DNA from: Nitrospira sp.
Lineage (GTDB): Bacteria > Nitrospirota > Nitrospiria > SBBL01 > JAADHI01
Assembly: GCA_027020665.1 (NCBI GenBank)
Contig: JALUVJ010000089.1
Coordinates: 1 to 44,709, forward strand
Reading direction: 5' to 3'
Length of the DNA: 44,709 nucleotides
The translations under genes and the position numbers were made by a program. How positions within the stretch are numbered: the first letter of the stretch is position 1; each line of letters starts with the position of its first letter. Of the stretch, positions 1 to 8,422 are shown piece by piece. Under the pieces are notes generated by a model. That model was not told the DNA's origin. It saw only the letters and a list, made by a program, of their open reading frames with translations, and did no database searches.

Positions 1-602
1 GGGGTTTCTCCTGTTTTGACAACCAAGACAATACCGTCAACGGCTTCAGAAATGATACTCATGTCAAACAGCGGCAAAATAGGTGGAGCATCAACCCAAA
101 TGTAGTCAAACCACTCCCGAATTTCTTCTAAAATGGAGGTAAGACCGTTTTCTGTCCATATATGCGCATTTTCATTATGTTTCATCTGCGTCCGGCGACG
201 GTTTGACTCTCGGCCCATTGTCAGCAGGCTCAGGTTCTTCACCGGTCCGTGTCGGACGGCACTTGAAAATGTACATTTTTCGGCAATGATGTTGAGCAAA
301 CCGACGTCGTCTTCGACCCCAAACCGTTTCGCGAGTGAAGGATTTTTATAATCCCCGTCGATAATTAAAACACGCTTGCCGAAATCGCGTGCGGAAACTA
401 CGGCGAGATTAGATGTTGTAGTGGTTTTGCCTTCTCCTTTAACTGAGCTTGTGATTGCGATGACCTTTTTGCCTTGTTTTTTGCTGATGAGATCCACTTT
501 TGCAAAGAGCAGCCGATAGCGATCCGTCACAAAAGGGGCGGATTCATCTAAAACAATAATCTCTTGACCGAGCATATTTTCTTTGGAAGCACGCCGACTC
601 AT
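1..602 (-). CDS. Exopolysaccharide tyrosine autokinase (CpsD/Wzc kinase domain), 3' end outside window
   Basis: I read this frame directly from the minus strand: ATG at 602-600, open to the window edge (about 200 residues). It shows Walker A (SSVKGEGKTTTTSNLA, residues ~52-67), Walker A' (VLIIDGDYKNPS) and Walker B (DYIWVDAPP), the set seen in bacterial BY-kinases of the CpsD/CapB type. These phosphorylate a C-terminal tyrosine cluster, which here lies beyond the window, and cycle with the Wzz-like partner to control polysaccharide length. Its ATG overlaps the TGA of the upstream chain-length gene (ATGA), so the two are translationally coupled. It is probably the autokinase of an XrtA/PEP-CTERM-type EPS cluster, but no exosortase is visible here. 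Confidence 0.88.
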   Translation of the reverse strand, partial: MSRRASKENMLGQEIIVLDESAPFVTDRYRLLFAKVDLISKKQGKKVIAITSSVKGEGKTTTTSNLAVVSARDFGKRVLIIDGDYKNPSLAKRFGVEDDVGLLNIIAEKCTFSSAVRHGPVKNLSLLTMGRESNRRRTQMKHNENAHIWTENGLTSILEEIREWFDYIWVDAPPILPLFDMSIISEAVDGIVLVVKTGET

Positions 603-2239
603 TGGTTTGCACCGCCTTTTCGCAGATAACGTTTTCGACCTAAGTCAATGTCGATAACTTTGCCTTTGGACATCTTCTCGTTATCTCTAAGCTGATCTTC
701 AAAATCGGGAATAATCGCCAAGACAAGCACCGAAGTGATTCTTTCAACTTCTTCGGGCTTCCGTATGGAGTTGTCCAACTGCTCTCGGATAAAGGCCAAG
801 CCAATACCAAGGCCCAAGCTTAATGCGCTCCCCATCAACACAATCATGATTTTGTCCGGTTTAATGGGTTTTTCGGGTAGATTTGCGGGGTCGATGATGC
901 GAAATTGCTCCCCTTTTTGTCTTTTTTCAAGGTTTTCGGAGATTTCTGCGTTCAATTTTTTAGACAAAAGAGATTGGTAGCTTGCCGAAATATTTTGATA
1001 ATCCCGCTGAATCGTGACCATTTCTTGTTCGCGTCTCGGTGTGTTTTCAACACGGCGCTCATAGAGCGCGATTTGCGCAAGCAGGTCTTTTTCTCGTTTT
1101 TCCAAGTCTCTCAACTCATTGTTTGCAGTTCTGATTTGACTTAACAATGCCATTGCAGGTTCCGAATTAAGCGGTTCGAGGTTTCCCTCCGACGGCTCCA
1201 TTGGTGCTTCAGATGCCTCTGTCTTTTGGGGGAGGGGTGTGGATTGCGCGATTTTATTTTCCAGTTCGCTGATCTTTCGCCGAAGCACAATGATATCGGG
1301 ATAGGTTTCGTTGTATTCGATGAGCAGATCATTCAATTCCTCCCTTAGTTGATTTAATCTGAGTTTCAGGGGAGAAGGTTGAACGGGCTCAAGTTTTCCC
1401 AGGGAAGGAGGCAGCAGGGCGGTATTTGCATTGGCAGCCCCTTGAGATTGAAAAAGCTCGTACATGCGCTCCAGGTTGACGATGCGGTCGTTCTCTGCTT
1501 TCTTCGAAAGACGGATGGTTTCCAGATTAGACTGGAAGCGGTCAAGCGCCCTTAAATTTGAATCCAATTGTTCCGGGAGTTCTCCCATGTGAGTTCGTTT
1601 ATAGTCTCCGAGTCGTTTTTCCTGTGCTTCAAGTTTCTTTTTGAGATTACTTAACTCCATATCAAGAAAGTCAGTCGCCCCTTCTATAAAGCCTTCACGG
1701 ATCTTGAGGTTTTCTTCAATCACGAGTGAGGCAAGCTCATTCGTTACATTCATGACTGTTTCGGGGTTTTCCCCCATGTAGGAAATTGAAAAACTCTCGA
1801 GACGCCTTCTTCCTTTGGTCTCGACCCGAATACTTTCCCGCATGCGTTTGATTTTGCTTCCCGTGCTGGGTGGAAGGGCTTCATCGCTCCTACCTGTGAT
1901 TTTTTGTAAAAGAGTAGGATCGCTTTTTTCATATAAACCGAATTTCTCAATAATTCTAAGAAGAAAGGAGCGACTAAGCACCTGTTGTTGAATGCTTGAA
2001 AGACGATCCTGCGCCGTCCCTGTCACAGCAGACTGCACCACGGATTGCGGTACTTTTTGTGCTTCAACTAAAATCAGCGTACTTGATTCGTAAATTCTAG
2101 GCAGCACGGAGACCAAATAAACAGAGATCACGATGCCGAGAAACAGCGGCACTAAAACCCAAAATTTTCTCCGCCAGGCAATGCCGAGAAAATCCCAGAT
2201 CAGTTGTTGGTAGTCTAGTTTTTTAGCCGGGGTTTCCAC
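599..2239 (-). CDS. Wzz/GNVR-domain polysaccharide chain-length determinant
   Basis: This is a 546-residue inner-membrane polysaccharide co-polymerase. Residues ~22-48 form an N-terminal membrane helix (FWVLVPLFLGIVISVYLVSV), a long charged coiled-coil periplasmic part follows (~190-430), then a GNVR-like region (RREQEMVTIQRDYQNISASY) and a second helix (~475-495, IMIVLMGSALSLGLGIGLAF). That is the usual Wzz architecture without the kinase, which is the next gene. Translation appears to start at GTG (2239-2237): an in-frame TGA lies just upstream and no good Shine-Dalgarno is visible, so the start is uncertain. It lies 49 bp downstream of wza and overlaps the kinase start by 4 bp. Together they form the export and length-control core of the operon. 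Confidence 0.88.
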   Translation of the reverse strand: METPAKKLDYQQLIWDFLGIAWRRKFWVLVPLFLGIVISVYLVSVLPRIYESSTLILVEAQKVPQSVVQSAVTGTAQDRLSSIQQQVLSRSFLLRIIEKFGLYEKSDPTLLQKITGRSDEALPPSTGSKIKRMRESIRVETKGRRRLESFSISYMGENPETVMNVTNELASLVIEENLKIREGFIEGATDFLDMELSNLKKKLEAQEKRLGDYKRTHMGELPEQLDSNLRALDRFQSNLETIRLSKKAENDRIVNLERMYELFQSQGAANANTALLPPSLGKLEPVQPSPLKLRLNQLREELNDLLIEYNETYPDIIVLRRKISELENKIAQSTPLPQKTEASEAPMEPSEGNLEPLNSEPAMALLSQIRTANNELRDLEKREKDLLAQIALYERRVENTPRREQEMVTIQRDYQNISASYQSLLSKKLNAEISENLEKRQKGEQFRIIDPANLPEKPIKPDKIMIVLMGSALSLGLGIGLAFIREQLDNSIRKPEEVERITSVLVLAIIPDFEDQLRDNEKMSKGKVIDIDLGRKRYLRKGGANQ

Positions 2240-2288
2240 GTGAATTCAATCGCTCATTCGAAATGGGGGAAGTTGTGTATAAAATAAA

Positions 2289-2966
2289 TTAAGGCACCAA
2301 TATGGTATCGCCGCGCTTTAACATAATATTGCCATCAGGATCATCTCCGCTGACAATATCTTTATAGTTGATCTTAATTCGGTGTTCCCGGCCGTTTTCT
2401 CTTCTCAAAAGAACGATTTTTTTTACATCGGCAAACTCAGTAAAACCGCCGACCATCGTAATGGCTTGAAGAAAACTCGTTTCACTTTTTAAGTTAATCT
2501 TACCGGGTTGCGTCACTTCTCCGACAAAGAAGATCGAAAAACTGTTAATTTCCCGGACGATCACGGAAACCTCAGGCGTTTTTTTGTATCGCCTCAGCAA
2601 GACTTTAATCGAGTCTCTTAATTCAATAGAGGTCAGCCCCGCGGCTTGCAAATCCCCAATCAGCGGCAGGGAGATTTTCCCGTCGGGTCGAACAAAGACC
2701 GTGGTCGATAAGTCCGGATTTTTCCAAACCATAACTTCGATTAAATCTTCCGAGCCGAGAATATAGTCTGAAGCATCCGTATCAAGGGAGTCGGAGGGAA
2801 GAGAAGGCGCGATTGACGCCATCATTCTTCGATCCCCTGTACGGGACGTATCCGAAAGCAAGGCATTCTCATCCGACTTTGGAAGAACACGAACGACTCC
2901 ACACGCATTGACCAGAAAGGAGACCGTCAGAAGTACCCCAAATAGTCTTTTACCCATCTTCATCAT
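2289..2966 (-). CDS. Polysaccharide export outer-membrane lipoprotein (Wza/SLBB family)
   Basis: This 225-residue protein has a lipoprotein signal (hydrophobic segment then VNAC, Cys about residue 22). A poly-export domain follows (YILGSEDLIEVMVWKNPDLSTTVFVRPDG), then an SLBB-like domain (FFVGEVTQPGKINL, ITMVGGFTEFADVKKIVLLR). Proteins of this family assemble the outer-membrane channel for capsular or exopolysaccharide. It is shorter than E. coli Wza (~380 residues), as is common for EPS/XrtA-type clusters. An AGGAGA ribosome site sits just before the chosen ATG at 2966-2964. It is the first gene of a likely sub-operon wza-wzz-kinase with its own candidate promoter in the 355-bp upstream gap. 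Confidence 0.88.
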   Translation of the reverse strand: MMKMGKRLFGVLLTVSFLVNACGVVRVLPKSDENALLSDTSRTGDRRMMASIAPSLPSDSLDTDASDYILGSEDLIEVMVWKNPDLSTTVFVRPDGKISLPLIGDLQAAGLTSIELRDSIKVLLRRYKKTPEVSVIVREINSFSIFFVGEVTQPGKINLKSETSFLQAITMVGGFTEFADVKKIVLLRRENGREHRIKINYKDIVSGDDPDGNIMLKRGDTILVP

Positions 2967-3187
2967 ATCTCTCCTTTAAACATAAAACATCATGAAGCGA
3001 TCCATAGGGACCCAATATGCCGGCGGATGAAAAGCTCGCTTATGGCAACTGAGGAAGCTCTGATTAAATCCCGAATTGTTTTTTCGAGGCAAAAATTCAA
3101 CTCAAACTTAATCGGAACCCCTTGTAAGGATAACATGTTCTAAAAAAACAGAATAAAATAACGAATCTTTGTAAAATCCTGACTCTA

Positions 3188-3216
3188 ACTTTAGGACATG
3201 CACCAGGAAAGGTCAA
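3188..3216 (-). promoter_or_regulatory. Candidate sigma-70 promoter for wza-wzz-kinase
   Basis: Read on the minus strand, TTGACC (3216-3211) and TAAAGT (3193-3188) are separated by 17 nt, in the gap upstream of wza. Each box is 4-5 of 6 to consensus. A palindrome (CCCCTC-AAAA-GAGGGG, 3218-3233) lies immediately upstream of the -35 box and could be an operator for the LuxR-type regulator encoded next door. It has no U-tract, so it is not a good terminator. I see no gene in the rest of 2967-3321. Confidence 0.4.
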
Positions 3217-3321
3217 GCCCCTCAAAAGAGGGGGGTCACGCAAAAAGCACACATTTATATAGAATGAACCGGAACTTAACGGGAAAATTTTATCATGCCA
3301 TGAGAACTTGAGAAAAGAAAT

Positions 3322-4611
3322 TTAAGCGGGAAAATGATGTTGAAGCACTTTTGCGACAATCCCTGCACGTGTGGTGACATCCAGTTTTTTCATGATGCGC
3401 TTAATATGGTCTTTTACAGTATATTCTCCGATATCGATGCGAACCGCAATTTCCTTATTTGTTTTTCCCTCCAGCAACAAGTCGACGACTTCATTCTCGC
3501 GCGGCGTCAGCCTTGCCGTCCAGTCGATCTGGTCAACACGCACCCCTTGAGAAACCTTTTCGATGAGGATCATAAAATGAGCAGGCGTCTGTAATGCTCC
3601 CTCCGTTTGCAGTAATAAGGCCCGGAGCAGATAAACCCGGCCATCGTGAATACAAATTCGGTTGACCGTCGGCAGAGCCGTCTCAGATTCCATATCATAA
3701 GTTGAAGTCATTGTAGCAAACTGCGCATAAAGTTGATAGACAATTTCAGGCAGGGGAGAGCCCGTGGCATTTTTTATGCGATCCTCCGAAACCACCGATT
3801 CATTTTGTTTGAAACTTTCGGAGGGTTTATTCGTTTTTTTTGATCGCAGCGGGTGTGAGGTTTTTGTTAAGCCTTCCAGAAAAAGTTTGGCGTCATGATT
3901 AAGATAGAGTGTGTCTCCATTTTGATTTAAAATCAAAATGCCCGGCTGCGCCCTTCTGCGGATGAGAGAATAAAGTTCCTCCTCTTCAATCCCGCCCGTT
4001 TTTTCTATGGGATTAAATAAGCGGGCTTCTTGGGACTGTGCAGCGGAGTCGGGGCTTGAGGAGGGTTGGCTCCCGTTTGACTGCCGTAGCAGAAGGCGCG
4101 TTTTTGCAAAAAAATCGGATAAAAGCGCACAATCTTGTTCGGAAAAATGCCCCCAGGTTCTCTTTTTCCAGAGCACGAGGTAGGCGATGCATTCTTGATC
4201 CGGCCCGAATAGCAGAGAAAGGTACGCAAAAAAAAGCCCTTCCGGTTTTAAAACCTGTTTGTAGAAGGGATGTTCCATAAGATCGGCATTGCTCCACCAG
4301 TCTTCTCCTTGCACGGCAGCGCCTGGTTTTTTCTTGAGATCATCGACACCCGGAAACAAATGGTCATCCAAAAAGAGGGATCCCGTTTCCACTTGCGGTG
4401 GCTCACTGTTCCAAAGCTGGAGGCAATCCTCGGAGCGTTTCATTGAACGCGGATCGACAGGAAAGACCCAGCCGACGTGAAAAGGGATCTCTTCCCGGAT
4501 AATCGAAAGTACATCCTGAAAAAAGCGGGCGTGGGTCTTTGCGGAAGGGTTTCGTGCTCTGAGTTTTTTTTCAAGTTGTGCTTTTCTTGAAAGAAAGTCA
4601 CTCACATTCAC
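3322..4611 (-). CDS. LuxR-type transcriptional regulator with unassigned N-terminal sensor region
   Basis: This is a 429-residue protein. The last ~65 residues are a GerE/LuxR helix-turn-helix (LTPRENEVVDLLLEGKTNKE, then TVKDHIKRIMKKLDV). The N-terminal ~190 residues look GAF-like and a PAS-like stretch follows (PGILILNQNGDTLYLNHDA), but neither is a confident domain call. No receiver domain is seen, so it is not a classical response regulator. Translation seems to start at GTG (4611-4609) with no clear ribosome site; the start is uncertain. It lies between the TPR gene (32 bp upstream) and wza (355 bp downstream), so a role in controlling EPS expression is a reasonable inference. Confidence 0.8.
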   Translation of the reverse strand: MNVSDFLSRKAQLEKKLRARNPSAKTHARFFQDVLSIIREEIPFHVGWVFPVDPRSMKRSEDCLQLWNSEPPQVETGSLFLDDHLFPGVDDLKKKPGAAVQGEDWWSNADLMEHPFYKQVLKPEGLFFAYLSLLFGPDQECIAYLVLWKKRTWGHFSEQDCALLSDFFAKTRLLLRQSNGSQPSSSPDSAAQSQEARLFNPIEKTGGIEEEELYSLIRRRAQPGILILNQNGDTLYLNHDAKLFLEGLTKTSHPLRSKKTNKPSESFKQNESVVSEDRIKNATGSPLPEIVYQLYAQFATMTSTYDMESETALPTVNRICIHDGRVYLLRALLLQTEGALQTPAHFMILIEKVSQGVRVDQIDWTARLTPRENEVVDLLLEGKTNKEIAVRIDIGEYTVKDHIKRIMKKLDVTTRAGIVAKVLQHHFPA

Positions 4612-4643
4612 AGTGTGGGAAGGTCTGAAAAATCAGAATATCC

Positions 4644-6941
4644 CTACAACTCCTTCAATGTTTGTTCGGCTGTTTCAGCCCCTGAAAATTTCGGGTTGAG
4701 TTTGAGGGCGGCTTCCAATTCCGTTTTTGCCCCTTCCTTTTTTCCCAGTTTGAAATAAGTCATGCCCAGGTGGTAGCGCACCACGGGGTTTTCAGACAGT
4801 TTTTCAGCACTTTCCTCCAAAAGGGAAGCCGCCTTTAAGAAGGCATTTTTTTTGTAATAAATCCAACCCAGGGTGTCGGAAATACTCGGGTTATTTGGGA
4901 ATTGTTCTTTTGCAATTTGTGCGAGGGAAAGGGCTTTGTCGATGTTGCCGCCGTGTTCGGCATAAATCCAAGCCAGGTTGTTGGCTGCGGGTGCAAAGCG
5001 GGGATTGATTTCCAAAGCCTGTTCATAGGCGGCCCGGGCCGCCGCATGTTGCGCTTGCGCTTCAAAAATCACCCCTTTCAACATGTAAACCGGAACAACA
5101 TTCGTGCTGATTTTGAGTGCCTCATCCAACTCCGCGAGCGCCTTGGCATAAGCCTTTTGTCGACCGTAAAGATTACCCAATGCCAGATAAGCCGCCAGGT
5201 CATTTCGATCCAAACGAATTGCGGTTTTAAGATCGGAAACGGCTTTTTTGTCAGAATTTTTGCGTACATAGAGTTCGCCGCGCAAACGATAAAAATCGCC
5301 TTTTTCCGGGAGCATCTTAATTTGCGCATTGACGCGCTTTAATCCGCCCTCCAGATCATTGTTCCTGAGATGCATCGACACAATCTGAGAAAGGGCTTTC
5401 AAAAAACCCGGATCAAAGGAGAGCGCCCGCTCAAAAAGTTTTTTGGCTTCCTGATCCTTTTTTGTGGCCCTGCGAAGCAAGCCCAAACGAAAATAAGCAT
5501 TTGCATTTTTCGGCGCAAGCCGGATTACTTGTTGATAACTGTCCTCCCCTTTTTTCACATCCTGCATTGCGAGTGCGGCGTCACCGCGCATCATAAAAGC
5601 CCTGACGTTTTCCGGGTCTTTTTCGATCACCGCCTCAAGTTCTGTCATCGCAAGGTCAAATGAACGCGAGCGCAGATAACGCTCGGCGAGGGCCAGACGC
5701 GCAAGATGGTTTTCAGGGTCAAGCTTGACCGCCCGAATAAATTCCGAGCGGGCCTGTTTTTCCTCCCCTTCTAGTAAGTGGGCCAGGCCCAGATAATAAT
5801 ACACATTTGGATATTCGGCATTCGATTGAACGACCTGACGGAAATGCTGTGCGGCTGCTTTTCCCTCTCTCTTCGTCAGCAGCAAACGCCCTTTCATAAA
5901 AAGCGCATCGGCATCTTTGGGCGCAACATCAAGCAAGGTTTGCAACATCGTTTCCGCAGCATCTTTTTTCCCCTGCGTGAGATAAAGACTGATCAGGCGT
6001 TTTTGACCGACATGCGTTTCCTTTTCAAGCTCAAGGGCATGTGCTTTTTTGAAGGCGGCTTCCGATGCCGGAAGATCCTTCCGGGACAGGTAAAAATCAC
6101 CCAGGGCAATGTGGGGGGCCGGGTCGAGCGCATCGATTTCCGCAGCTTCATTGAGTGTTTTGACCACATCATGAAATTGTTTCCGCCCCTGATAAAAGCG
6201 TGCGAGTGAAAAATAAAGCGACTTGTCTTTTGGCGCACGTGCGACGGCTTTCCGATAAAAGGCCTCTGCCTGCTTGTTTTGACCGGTGATCTCATAAAAA
6301 CGGGCCAACATGACATGGGGTGCAACCGACCCGCTATCCAGCTTAAGTGCCTTTTGAAGCAAGGTTTCGGCGGCTTTAAACGCCTTTTTTTTCACATACA
6401 GGTCGGACAACTCAAAATAGATCCCTAGTTCAGCAGGGTCAATCTTTAACGCTTTCCGGTAGGCGGCTTCCGCCGCGGGCCAGTCTTCATTTCTTGCATG
6501 TACCCGCGCAAGAATCCGGTGGGCTTCTTTGTTTTCCGCATCATGGGCGAGCACAAGCTCCGCTTTTTCTCTAGCCGTTTTCAGGTCATTCGACAGCACA
6601 TAAAACAAACCCAAACGCACTTGAGCATCCATCAATTCCGGATTGATTTCAACCGCCTCACTCAAGGTTTTAAAGGCTTTCCTTAGATTGGGCAGATCGC
6701 CTTTTTCCATGTAGGCCACGCCCAATTGATATTTGGCATCGGCGTGATTCGGGGCGAGTTGAATGACATTGCGAAATTCAATAATCGCTTCATCATACTT
6801 TTTGGCTTTTGCGTATTCGAGCCCTCTTTCATAATGTGCGTCTCTTTTTTCTTCTTCGGAGGCACAGGCGTAGAGTGCCCCGAAAATAAGAACAAACAAC
6901 AGCACCCTGGCCCACAACCGGAAACGGATCAAAGAAAACAT
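4644..6941 (-). CDS. TPR-repeat lipoprotein, EPS-cluster type (PrsT-like)
   Basis: This 765-residue protein begins with a lipoprotein signal (ARVLLFVLIFGALYAC, lipobox Cys ~26). Nearly all the rest is tandem 34-residue tetratricopeptide repeats (for example YDEAIIEFRNVIQLAPNHADAKYQL-like units repeated about 20 times). Large TPR lipoproteins of this kind (PrsT) accompany XrtA/PEP-CTERM EPS loci and are thought to scaffold assembly of the envelope export machinery. It starts 15 bp after ugd, so it is co-transcribed with it. The assignment as PrsT rests on architecture and context; it could be a generic TPR scaffold. Confidence 0.82.
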   Translation of the reverse strand: MFSLIRFRLWARVLLFVLIFGALYACASEEEKRDAHYERGLEYAKAKKYDEAIIEFRNVIQLAPNHADAKYQLGVAYMEKGDLPNLRKAFKTLSEAVEINPELMDAQVRLGLFYVLSNDLKTAREKAELVLAHDAENKEAHRILARVHARNEDWPAAEAAYRKALKIDPAELGIYFELSDLYVKKKAFKAAETLLQKALKLDSGSVAPHVMLARFYEITGQNKQAEAFYRKAVARAPKDKSLYFSLARFYQGRKQFHDVVKTLNEAAEIDALDPAPHIALGDFYLSRKDLPASEAAFKKAHALELEKETHVGQKRLISLYLTQGKKDAAETMLQTLLDVAPKDADALFMKGRLLLTKREGKAAAQHFRQVVQSNAEYPNVYYYLGLAHLLEGEEKQARSEFIRAVKLDPENHLARLALAERYLRSRSFDLAMTELEAVIEKDPENVRAFMMRGDAALAMQDVKKGEDSYQQVIRLAPKNANAYFRLGLLRRATKKDQEAKKLFERALSFDPGFLKALSQIVSMHLRNNDLEGGLKRVNAQIKMLPEKGDFYRLRGELYVRKNSDKKAVSDLKTAIRLDRNDLAAYLALGNLYGRQKAYAKALAELDEALKISTNVVPVYMLKGVIFEAQAQHAAARAAYEQALEINPRFAPAANNLAWIYAEHGGNIDKALSLAQIAKEQFPNNPSISDTLGWIYYKKNAFLKAASLLEESAEKLSENPVVRYHLGMTYFKLGKKEGAKTELEAALKLNPKFSGAETAEQTLKEL

Positions 6942-6956
6942 CAGGTCTATCCCGGT

Positions 6957-8264
6957 TTATATCAGAGGACGGCCCACGCTTGTGTATTGAAAGCCCATTT
7001 CCTTCATGCGCTTTGGTTCATAAATATTGCGCAGGTCAATGACGATGGGCGTTTTCAATTGCGCTTTAATGCGCTCCAGATCGAGATTACGATACGGATT
7101 CCATTCCGTCATGAGAATCATCGCATCGGCGCCCTCGATCGCAGCATAGGGATCATCTTTAAAGGTCACATTTTTTAGCACTTTGTCGGCTTCGGATATC
7201 GCAGCCGGGTCACAGGCCACAATCTCTGCACCCAAGGCCTGAAGGGCTTCAATAACCGCAATCGAAGGCGCTTCGCGCATATCATCGGTGTTGGGTTTAA
7301 ATGCCAGTCCCAACATCGCGAGTCGCTTGCCTTGAACCTCCCCCAGTTCGGCTTGGATTTTTTCAACCATGCGGCTGCGCTGGTTTTGATTCACCTCCAT
7401 GACCGCGTCAATGATGCTGAAGGTATAGCCGTTGTTTTTTGCGATTTGCGAGAGCGCCGAAACATCTTTTGGGAAACAGGACCCCCCATACCCCGGACCG
7501 GGATGCAAAAACTTGCCGCCGATCCGTCGATCCAGGCCCATGCCTTTGGCGACTTCCTGCACATTTGCGCCCACGGCGTCGCAGAGATTCGCCACTTCAT
7601 TAATAAAAGAGATCTTGGTCGCTAAGAAGGCGTTGGAGGCGTATTTCACCAATTCGGCGGTTTCAATATCCGTAATGAGCATCGGGGTTTCAATCAGATA
7701 GAGCGGGCGATAGAGATCTTTCATAATTGCGGCGCCCTGCTGGCCGCTTGTTCCGATCACGACGCGGTTGGGATGAAGAAAATCTTCGATGGCCGAACCT
7801 TCTCTCAAAAATTCGGGATTTGAGACAATATCAAAATCAAAGTGTTCTTTCAGTCGGCTGCCGATAATCTTTCGAATCCGCTGCCCCGTGCCGACGGGCA
7901 CCGTGCTTTTGGTGACGATGACCTTGTAGCCGTCCATGTGCTCTGCAATCGTTTCGGCGACCTTCTCAACATGTGACAGATCGGCAAAGCCGTCGCCTCT
8001 GGGCGGCGTGCCCACCGCAATAAAAATGACCAGGGCATCTTGAACGGCTTGGCCTAAGTTCGTCGTAAAATCCAGCCGGTTTGCCGCGACATTTTTTTTC
8101 ACCAGTTCTTCAAGACCCGGTTCGTAGATCGGGATGATTCCTTTTTGCAAATTGGCGATTTTTTCTTCATCTTTGTCAACGCAGACGACATTCACGCCAA
8201 GCTCCGCAAAACAAGCCCCGGTAACCAGTCCGACGTAGCCGCTTCCGATAATTGCGATATTCAT
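6957..8264 (-). CDS. ugd: UDP-glucose 6-dehydrogenase
   Basis: This 435-residue enzyme oxidises UDP-glucose to UDP-glucuronate with two NAD+, supplying acidic sugar for the EPS. It shows the N-terminal Rossmann motif (IAIIGSGYVGLVTGACFAELG), the central helical region (VKYASNAFLATKISFINEV), the catalytic cysteine motif (YGGSCFPKD) and the C-terminal UDP-binding Rossmann half (KRLAMLGLAFKPNTDDMREAPS). The start is ATG at 8264-8262. The in-frame TTG 12 nt earlier is part of the ribosome site (TTGGAGGGATTC) rather than a start. It is the first gene of the leftward EPS operon. Confidence 0.95.
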   Translation of the reverse strand: MNIAIIGSGYVGLVTGACFAELGVNVVCVDKDEEKIANLQKGIIPIYEPGLEELVKKNVAANRLDFTTNLGQAVQDALVIFIAVGTPPRGDGFADLSHVEKVAETIAEHMDGYKVIVTKSTVPVGTGQRIRKIIGSRLKEHFDFDIVSNPEFLREGSAIEDFLHPNRVVIGTSGQQGAAIMKDLYRPLYLIETPMLITDIETAELVKYASNAFLATKISFINEVANLCDAVGANVQEVAKGMGLDRRIGGKFLHPGPGYGGSCFPKDVSALSQIAKNNGYTFSIIDAVMEVNQNQRSRMVEKIQAELGEVQGKRLAMLGLAFKPNTDDMREAPSIAVIEALQALGAEIVACDPAAISEADKVLKNVTFKDDPYAAIEGADAMILMTEWNPYRNLDLERIKAQLKTPIVIDLRNIYEPKRMKEMGFQYTSVGRPLI

Positions 8265-8336
8265 GAATCCCTCCAAAAATTAAATATTGAATGTGACAGA
8301 TCGCGTATGTCTGTATATCATTGAGCTGATGTCAAA

Positions 8337-8362
8337 TCCCGTAAGTCAATCAATTGACTCGG
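8337..8362 (-). terminator. Hairpin after the monooxygenase gene (weak terminator or operator)
   Basis: A near-perfect palindrome CCCG-TA-AGTCAAT-CA-ATTGACT-CGGG lies between the stop of the FAD monooxygenase and ugd. On the minus strand the stem is followed only by ATTTG, so the U-tract is poor. It may be a weak terminator for the monooxygenase transcript or a binding site upstream of ugd. A TTGACA box occurs just downstream, but I could not pair it with a convincing -10. Confidence 0.3.
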
Positions 8363-8422
8363 GATAAAGATAGCGAAGCATGACCGATTTTCAAGCAATT
8401 TACAAGAAATTTTGTCTTTTTC

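Noticed and set aside
3235-3256. GGGGTCACGCAAAAAGCAC resembling the 5' part of a GEMM riboswitch
   Set aside because: The rest of the aptamer core (GCAAACC, GGGACGC) is absent and the orientation does not face a gene start.
5370-6209. Long plus-strand frames opposite the TPR gene
   Set aside because: They are antisense shadows of the repetitive TPR coding sequence without ribosome sites.
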